Assembly (NCBI RefSeq): GCF_001047675.1
Contig: NZ_CP011975.1
Location: 3,326,073 to 3,390,072, forward strand
Length of the DNA: 64,000 nt
Source of the DNA: Yersinia aleksiciae
GTDB lineage: Bacteria; Pseudomonadota; Gammaproteobacteria; Enterobacterales; Enterobacteriaceae
Direction: 5' to 3'
Shown: piece after piece, positions 59,144 through 64,000 of the stretch
Numbering within the stretch: position 1 is the stretch's first letter
Layout of the letters: each line of letters starts with the position of its first letter
Made by a program: the position numbers and the translations under genes
The notes under the pieces: generated by a model
Seen by the model: the letters and a program-made list of their open reading frames with translations, nothing else
The model's database searches: none
What the model was told of the DNA's origin: nothing

Positions 59144-59877
59144 ACATTGATTTAAACGCCGATTTAGGTGAAGGCTGCGCCAATGATCAGGCGCTGTTGC
59201 AGTTGGTCAGTTCGGCCAATATCGCTTGTGGTTTTCATGCGGGTGATGCGCAGACCATGCGTCAATCAGTACGTTGGGCCATCGAGTATGGTGTGGCTAT
59301 CGGCGCGCATCCCAGCTTCCCTGATCGCGAGAATTTTGGTCGCACCGCAATGCAACTCCCGCCGGAAATTGTCTATGCCCAAGTGGTTTATCAGTTGGGT
59401 GCGCTGGCGGCTATCGTCAAGGCGGAAGGGGGCGTGATGCAGCATGTGAAGCCCCACGGCATGTTGTACAACCAAGCGGCGGTTGATCCTACACTGGCGG
59501 AGGCTATTGCTCAGGCAGTTAAGGCCGTCGATCCCTCATTGCGGCTGGTCGGGCTGGCGGGCAGCGACTTGATCCGTGCAGGTCAGCGAGTAGGTCTTGT
59601 CACACGGCAGGAGGTGTTCGCCGATCGCCGCTATCAACCCGATGGCACCTTAGTGCCGCGCAGCCAACCCGATGCTCTCATCGAAAGTGACGAGCTAGCG
59701 CTGTCACAAACCTTAGCCATGGTGCAGCGTCATCAGGTTCAGGCCCGTGATGGTAGTTGGGTCGCGGTACAGGCTGACACGGTTTGCGTACACGGTGATG
59801 GCGCTCATGCCTTGGCGTTTACCCGTCGTTTACGCCGCAGTTTTCAGCAGGAAAATATCGCAGTCACTGCACAGTAG
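59140..59877 (+). CDS. pxpA: 5-oxoprolinase subunit PxpA
   Basis: A LamB/YcsF-family protein of 245 residues, the third 5-oxoprolinase subunit. It opens [15 protein letters not shown] and carries [12 protein letters not shown] and [10 protein letters not shown], the family's conserved metal/substrate motifs. The frame extends back to 59101, but ATG 59140 forms an ATGA overlap with pxpC and yields the family length. Confidence 0.95.
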   Translation: MNIDLNADLGEGCANDQALLQLVSSANIACGFHAGDAQTMRQSVRWAIEYGVAIGAHPSFPDRENFGRTAMQLPPEIVYAQVVYQLGALAAIVKAEGGVMQHVKPHGMLYNQAAVDPTLAEAIAQAVKAVDPSLRLVGLAGSDLIRAGQRVGLVTRQEVFADRRYQPDGTLVPRSQPDALIESDELALSQTLAMVQRHQVQARDGSWVAVQADTVCVHGDGAHALAFTRRLRRSFQQENIAVTAQ

Positions 59878-59980
59878 TCGGGCCGTAGCTGTGTCATTGT
59901 TGGGCTATTACAATCATAACCGTCTGGCCCAGGCGGAATAGATTCACCCATTAAATGCATTTTATGACAGGAGAGTCACC

Positions 59981-60712
59981 TTGGAACAAACGGTAAATCT
60001 TTGGCCGCTGATTGGTATCGCGGCGATCGTAATTGGTTTTTTACTGCGTATCAACGCAGTGCTAGTGGTGATTACCGCAGGGATCATCACCGGTGTGGCG
60101 GCATTCATGCCCATCGCCACTATTTTGGAAAAATTGGGGGAGGGCTTTCTCAACACCCGTAACCTGCCGCTAATCCTACTATTGCCACTGGCGGTTATCG
60201 GCTTGCTTGAGCGTCACGGCTTGAAAGAGCGTGCGCAGGCATGGATTTCGCAAATTAAAAGTGCGACCTCGGGTCGCTTACTGATTGTTTACCTGTTTGT
60301 GCGCGAAGCCACGGCAGCTTTGGGGTTAACCAGCCTTGGCGGTCACCCACAAATGGTACGGCCATTGCTGGCACCGATGGCGGAAGGGGCGGCGGAAACC
60401 CGTTATGGTGAGTTGCCAGAAAAAGTGCGCTATCGTCTGCGCGCGATGTCTGCTGCCACGGATAACGTCGGTTTGTTCTTCGGTGAAGATATTTTTGTCG
60501 CCTTCGGTGCCATTATCTTTATGCACAACTTTATGCTGGAGTCGGGGGGCATTCAGACCGAGCCGCTACACATCGCGCTGTGGGGAATTCCGACCGCGAT
60601 TTGTGCTTTCTTGATCCATGCTTTCCGTCTGCAACGTTTGGATAAACAGCTCGCCGCTGAGTTAACTGCGCTGAACCAGTCTGCCCTGGCAACCAAGGGA
60701 GACGGCAAATGA
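59981..60712 (+). CDS. DUF969 family membrane protein, probable pyroglutamate transporter half
   Basis: A hydrophobic protein of 243 residues with about six membrane helices. It starts with TTG after AGGAG. DUF969 and DUF979 proteins are encoded together and often beside pxp or pcp genes, so the pair is thought to import 5-oxoproline. The segment ATAALGLTSLGGHPQMVRPL is well conserved. It overlaps the next gene by four bases. Substrate is inferred from context only. Confidence 0.85.
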   Translation: MEQTVNLWPLIGIAAIVIGFLLRINAVLVVITAGIITGVAAFMPIATILEKLGEGFLNTRNLPLILLLPLAVIGLLERHGLKERAQAWISQIKSATSGRLLIVYLFVREATAALGLTSLGGHPQMVRPLLAPMAEGAAETRYGELPEKVRYRLRAMSAATDNVGLFFGEDIFVAFGAIIFMHNFMLESGGIQTEPLHIALWGIPTAICAFLIHAFRLQRLDKQLAAELTALNQSALATKGDGK

Positions 60713-61728
60713 TTTTCCAACAACAATATTTGTACTGGCTGGCGGGTGTCGTGTTACTGATCGTCGCCATCATGTCGTTTCGCGATAAAGCCAACCCGCG
60801 CCGTATCACCACGGGCCTATTCTGGGGGCTGTACGGGCTGATTTTTCTGGTGGGCGATTGGACCTATCGACTGGCCAATACGCTGGGCGGTGAGGGGCCG
60901 GATGAGAAGCGCATTCTGAATATTACCGTCGGCGTGGTGGTGGTAGTGATGGCGCTGATTGCCGGTTTCGGCGGCGTAAAATTGGGCAGTTATCATCAAC
61001 GTACACCGCAAGAGCGTGAAGTGAGCGCTAAGCGACTGGGTAACCGACTGTTTATTCCTGCACTGGCGATCCCGGTGGTGACGGTGGTTGGCGTGTTGCT
61101 GTTCAATAATATTCCGGCACTGGATCAATGGCTGTTTGGCACCGGTAATCACGCCACTTTGGTCACCCTGTTCTCGATGACCGTCGGCTGTGTCATCGGT
61201 TTGATTATTGCGGTGGTGATGACCCATGAAACCGCAGCACAACCGGTGCAGGAAGCGCGGCGTTTACTGGATTCCATTGGCTGGGCATTTATCTTGCCGC
61301 AAATTTTGGCCACACTGGGCTTGCTGTTTACTACCGCAGGGGTTGGCACGGCCATTGCCCATCTGACTCAAGAGTATCTGGCGGTTGATCATCGCTTTGT
61401 CGCCGTAGCAGTCTATGCTATTGGCATGGCAGTGTTAACGATGATTATGGGCAATGCCTTTGCCGCTTTCCCCATCGTGACGGCGGGTATCGGTATTCCG
61501 ATTCTGGTGTTGCAACATGGCGGTAATCCGGCGGTGATGGCGGCTATCGGGATGTTCTCCGGTTACTGCGGTACATTGATGACACCAATGGCAGCTAACT
61601 TTAATATTGTTCCCGCAGCATTATTGGAGCTGCCAGACAAAAATGCGGTGATCAAAGCACAGATTCCAACCGGCGTGACTCTTTTGATAGTTAACGTATT
61701 TTTACTCTATTTCCTGATGTTCCTCTAG
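60709..61728 (+). CDS. DUF979 family membrane protein, partner of DUF969
   Basis: An integral membrane protein of 339 residues with about nine hydrophobic segments. It includes [19 protein letters not shown] and [20 protein letters not shown], which resemble the re-entrant and helix motifs of ion-coupled carboxylate permeases. It starts within the last codons of the DUF969 gene and is followed eight bases later by pcp, so one transcript probably covers pxpBCA through pcp. Confidence 0.85.
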   Translation: MIFQQQYLYWLAGVVLLIVAIMSFRDKANPRRITTGLFWGLYGLIFLVGDWTYRLANTLGGEGPDEKRILNITVGVVVVVMALIAGFGGVKLGSYHQRTPQEREVSAKRLGNRLFIPALAIPVVTVVGVLLFNNIPALDQWLFGTGNHATLVTLFSMTVGCVIGLIIAVVMTHETAAQPVQEARRLLDSIGWAFILPQILATLGLLFTTAGVGTAIAHLTQEYLAVDHRFVAVAVYAIGMAVLTMIMGNAFAAFPIVTAGIGIPILVLQHGGNPAVMAAIGMFSGYCGTLMTPMAANFNIVPAALLELPDKNAVIKAQIPTGVTLLIVNVFLLYFLMFL

Positions 61729-61736
61729 GAGAGGCG

Positions 61737-62384
61737 ATGAAAAGCGTATTAATTACCGGGTTTGAACCCTTTGGCGGGGAGCGAGTCAATCCCTCGTGGG
61801 AAGTGGTTAAACAACTGAATGATTTAATGCTGGGTGGGGTCAGAGTGGTGGCCCGTCAGTTACCTTGTGCCTTTGGTGAAGCACTCACTGCGCTGAATGC
61901 TGCGATAGATGATATTCAGCCGGTATTGGTGTTAGCGGTTGGGCAGGCCGGTGGTCGTGCGGATATCACCATCGAACGGGTGGCGATTAACGTCGATGAT
62001 GCACGAATTCCCGATAATTTGGGTAATCAACCGGTCGATCAGCCCATCGTCGAGAATGGCCCAGCAGCTTATTTCACTCGTTTGCCGATTAAGGCGATGG
62101 TACAGGGGATACGTGATGCGGGTATTCCAGCTTCAGTTTCCCAGACAGCAGGAACCTACGTCTGCAATCATGTGATGTATGGCTTATTGCATCGGTTAAA
62201 CCAGCTTAATAGTGAGGTAAAGGGTGGGTTTATCCATATCCCCTATCTGCCTGAGCAGGCGGTCGATCACCCTGGTGCGCCGAGTATGTCGACACAATCA
62301 GTGTTGATCGCATTGGAGTTGGCGATTTCAATCGCGTTGCAGATAGAACACGATTTGCATATCTCCGGTGGTGCTATTCATTGA
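61737..62384 (+). CDS. pcp: Pyroglutamyl-peptidase I Pcp
   Basis: A cysteine peptidase of 215 residues that removes N-terminal pyroglutamate from peptides. [15 protein letters not shown] is the N-terminal signature, the catalytic glutamate is in [16 protein letters not shown], the cysteine in [14 protein letters not shown] and the histidine in [12 protein letters not shown]. Its product is the substrate of PxpABC, encoded in the same cluster. Confidence 0.96.
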   Translation: MKSVLITGFEPFGGERVNPSWEVVKQLNDLMLGGVRVVARQLPCAFGEALTALNAAIDDIQPVLVLAVGQAGGRADITIERVAINVDDARIPDNLGNQPVDQPIVENGPAAYFTRLPIKAMVQGIRDAGIPASVSQTAGTYVCNHVMYGLLHRLNQLNSEVKGGFIHIPYLPEQAVDHPGAPSMSTQSVLIALELAISIALQIEHDLHISGGAIH

Positions 62385-62414
62385 TGTTGCTCGTCACTCC
62401 CACTCTTTGGGGAT

Positions 62415-62443
62415 AAAAAACGCCACCTGAAGGTGGCGTTTTT
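62415..62443. terminator. Bidirectional terminator between pcp and gltA
   Basis: AAAAAACGCCACC-TGA-AGGTGGCG followed by five T forms a symmetric hairpin with A- and T-tracts on both sides. It serves pcp on the plus strand and gltA on the minus strand. Confidence 0.93.
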
Positions 62444-62466
62444 ACTGAGCAGAAATAGGCGTCAGC

Positions 62467-63750
62467 TTATTTATTCAGCTGGCTTTTAAAATCACGCTCG
62501 GCATAACCGGTATAAAGCTGACGCGGACGGGCAATTTTGATGCCGTCATCATGCATTTCATTCCAGTGAGCAATCCAGCCGATGGTACGGGCGATGGCGA
62601 ACATCACCGTAAACATTGAAGAGGGGATCCCCATGGCTTTCAGGATGATACCTGAATAGAAGTCCACGTTCGGATAGAGTTTCTTCTCAATGAAGTACGG
62701 GTCGTTCAGCGCGATACGTTCCAGCTCCATCGCGACTTCCAGCAGGTTGTCGTTCAGATTTAGCTCTTTCAGCACTTCATGACAGGTTTCACGCATAACG
62801 GTGGCGCGCGGGTCGTGGTTTTTATACACACGATGGCCGAAGCCCATTAGGCGGAACGAGTCATTTTTATCTTTCGCACGACGGATAAACTCAGGAATGT
62901 GCTCTACGGTTTTAATCTCTTCCAGCATCTTCAGGCAAGCTTCGTTCGCGCCACCGTGAGCAGGTCCCCACAGGGAGGCGATACCTGCGGCGATACAGGC
63001 AAACGGGTTAGCGCCAGAAGAGCCAGCGGTACGGACAGTAGAGGTAGAAGCGTTTTGTTCATGGTCAGCGTGCAGGATGAAAATACGATCCATAGCGCGC
63101 TCGAGCACTGGGTTAACTTCATATTTCTCACAGGGTGTGGAGAACATCATGTGCAGGAAGTTGCCCGCGTAAGAGAGGTCATTGCGCGGATAAACAAATG
63201 GCTGGCCAAGTGAGTATTTGTAGCACATCGCGGCCACGGTCGGCATTTTAGACAGCAGACGGAAGGCGGTGATTTCACGGTGGCGTTCGTTGTTCACATC
63301 CAGCGCATCATGGTAGAAAGCTGCCAGTGCGCCCGTGACCCCACACAATACGGCCATTGGGTGCGAGTCGCGGCGGAAACCGTGGAACAGACGAGTAATC
63401 TGCTCATGAATCATGGTATGGCGAGTTACTGTGGTTTTGAAAGTTTCATACTCCTCTGCGGTTGGCGTTTCGCCGTACAGCAGAATGTAGCAAACTTCCA
63501 AATAGGTCGAATCTTTTGCCAGTTGGGCAATCGGGAAGCCACGGTGCAGCAGAATACCTTCATCACCATCAATGTAAGTGATTTTTGATTCGCAGGATGC
63601 GGTAGAGGTAAAACCGGGGTCAAAGGTGAAATAACCTTTCGAACCTAAGGTGCGGACGTCAATAACGTCAGTGCCGATGGTTGGGGATAACACGCCCAGT
63701 TCGATCGCAGCTTCGCCTTCCAGATTCAGCGTCGCCTTTTTGTTAGCCAT
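62467..63750 (-). CDS. gltA: Citrate synthase GltA
   Basis: The type II hexameric citrate synthase of the TCA cycle, 427 residues as in E. coli. The active-site histidines lie in [11 protein letters not shown] (near 230) and [14 protein letters not shown] (near 306), and the catalytic aspartate is in NVDFYSGII near 362. AGGAGAC precedes the ATG at 63750. The 250 bases to the right edge hold its control region; no further gene is visible there. Confidence 0.97.
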   Translation of the reverse strand: MANKKATLNLEGEAAIELGVLSPTIGTDVIDVRTLGSKGYFTFDPGFTSTASCESKITYIDGDEGILLHRGFPIAQLAKDSTYLEVCYILLYGETPTAEEYETFKTTVTRHTMIHEQITRLFHGFRRDSHPMAVLCGVTGALAAFYHDALDVNNERHREITAFRLLSKMPTVAAMCYKYSLGQPFVYPRNDLSYAGNFLHMMFSTPCEKYEVNPVLERAMDRIFILHADHEQNASTSTVRTAGSSGANPFACIAAGIASLWGPAHGGANEACLKMLEEIKTVEHIPEFIRRAKDKNDSFRLMGFGHRVYKNHDPRATVMRETCHEVLKELNLNDNLLEVAMELERIALNDPYFIEKKLYPNVDFYSGIILKAMGIPSSMFTVMFAIARTIGWIAHWNEMHDDGIKIARPRQLYTGYAERDFKSQLNK

Positions 63751-64000
63751 TTACAGTCTCCTTAGCGCTTATTTTAAAACCTCTAACAACTAAAATAGCT
63801 TACATGTCTGTAAGGCAGCACTGCTCTGTTTTGTTCATCGCTTATCCATCTGACTTGACGTTGCTGCGTAAATAGCCGCTCTTTCACTCGAATGACTTAT
63901 CACTGTAAGTGCTTCGTGATTCGTTCGTTTGCTGTCTCGCTGCTACATCAAGTTCTTTAGGTCTAGAACGTGATTTAGGGTACAGAGTATCTTGCCAATG

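Overview
The window is enterobacterial chromosome, most probably a Yersinia species (enterocolitica-like group). The core gene order gltIJKL / lnt-corC-ybeY-ybeZ-miaB / ubiF / tRNA cluster / asnB / nagDCAB-nagE / glnS / chiPQ / fur / fldA / ybfE-ybfF-seqA-pgm / kdpEDCBAF / ybfA / ybgA-phrB / ybgI-pxpBCA / gltA is the E. coli min 14-16 order in inverted sense. Yersinia is suggested by a full 127-bp ERIC element, Yersinia-type palindromic repeats, a chitobiase joined to chiPQ, and the product sequences. The genus is inference from sequence memory; no database was searched.

Layout. 1-1046: the 5' part of a secreted metzincin protease that runs off the left edge. 1291-4538: glutamate/aspartate ABC transporter with a GcvB-type leader site and a SroC-like terminator RNA. 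5111-5713: FMN flavoprotein. 5808-11529: lnt, corC, ybeY, ybeZ, miaB (membrane, ribosome and tRNA maintenance). 11784-12965: ubiF. 13086-13687: six tRNAs (Met-Leu-Gln-Gln-Met-Gln, minus strand). 13995-24310: asnB, the N-acetylglucosamine regulon with its divergent NagC/CRP control region, and glnS. 24943-29503: chitin oligomer uptake and hydrolysis (chiP, chiQ, chitobiase), with a NagC operator and a near-perfect ChiX sRNA target site. These genes join chitin uptake to the nag pathway.

29848-34020 is the most unusual block. It is an AT-rich insert between the chitobiase and fur, encoding a CesT-like type III secretion chaperone and a 1247-residue protein that I cannot name. That protein has coiled-coil-like stretches and a hydrophobic hairpin near its C-terminus. 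No secretion apparatus lies nearby, so it looks like an orphan chaperone/effector (or translocator-like) pair.

34338-41825: fur, fldA, a chemoreceptor with a recognisable FliA promoter, ybfE, ybfF, seqA and pgm. 41894-43863: a small EamA protein and an RTX calcium-binding protein, at the place where E. coli carries potE-speF. 44025-52154: the high-affinity potassium system kdpFABCDE, including the 29-residue KdpF. kdpE has no ATG, GTG or TTG start that keeps its receiver domain; an ATT (or CTG) start is indicated. 52628-56940: ybfA, ybgA, phrB, an exported class II cyclic-nucleotide phosphodiesterase and ybgI.

57543-62384 holds pxpB-pxpC-pxpA, a DUF969/DUF979 membrane pair and pcp. It reads as a complete route for releasing, importing and hydrolysing pyroglutamate to glutamate. 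62467-63750 is gltA. Most of the window is ordinary core genome; novelty concentrates in the chaperone/large-protein island, the two RTX-type proteins, the kdpE start and several structured intergenic repeats.
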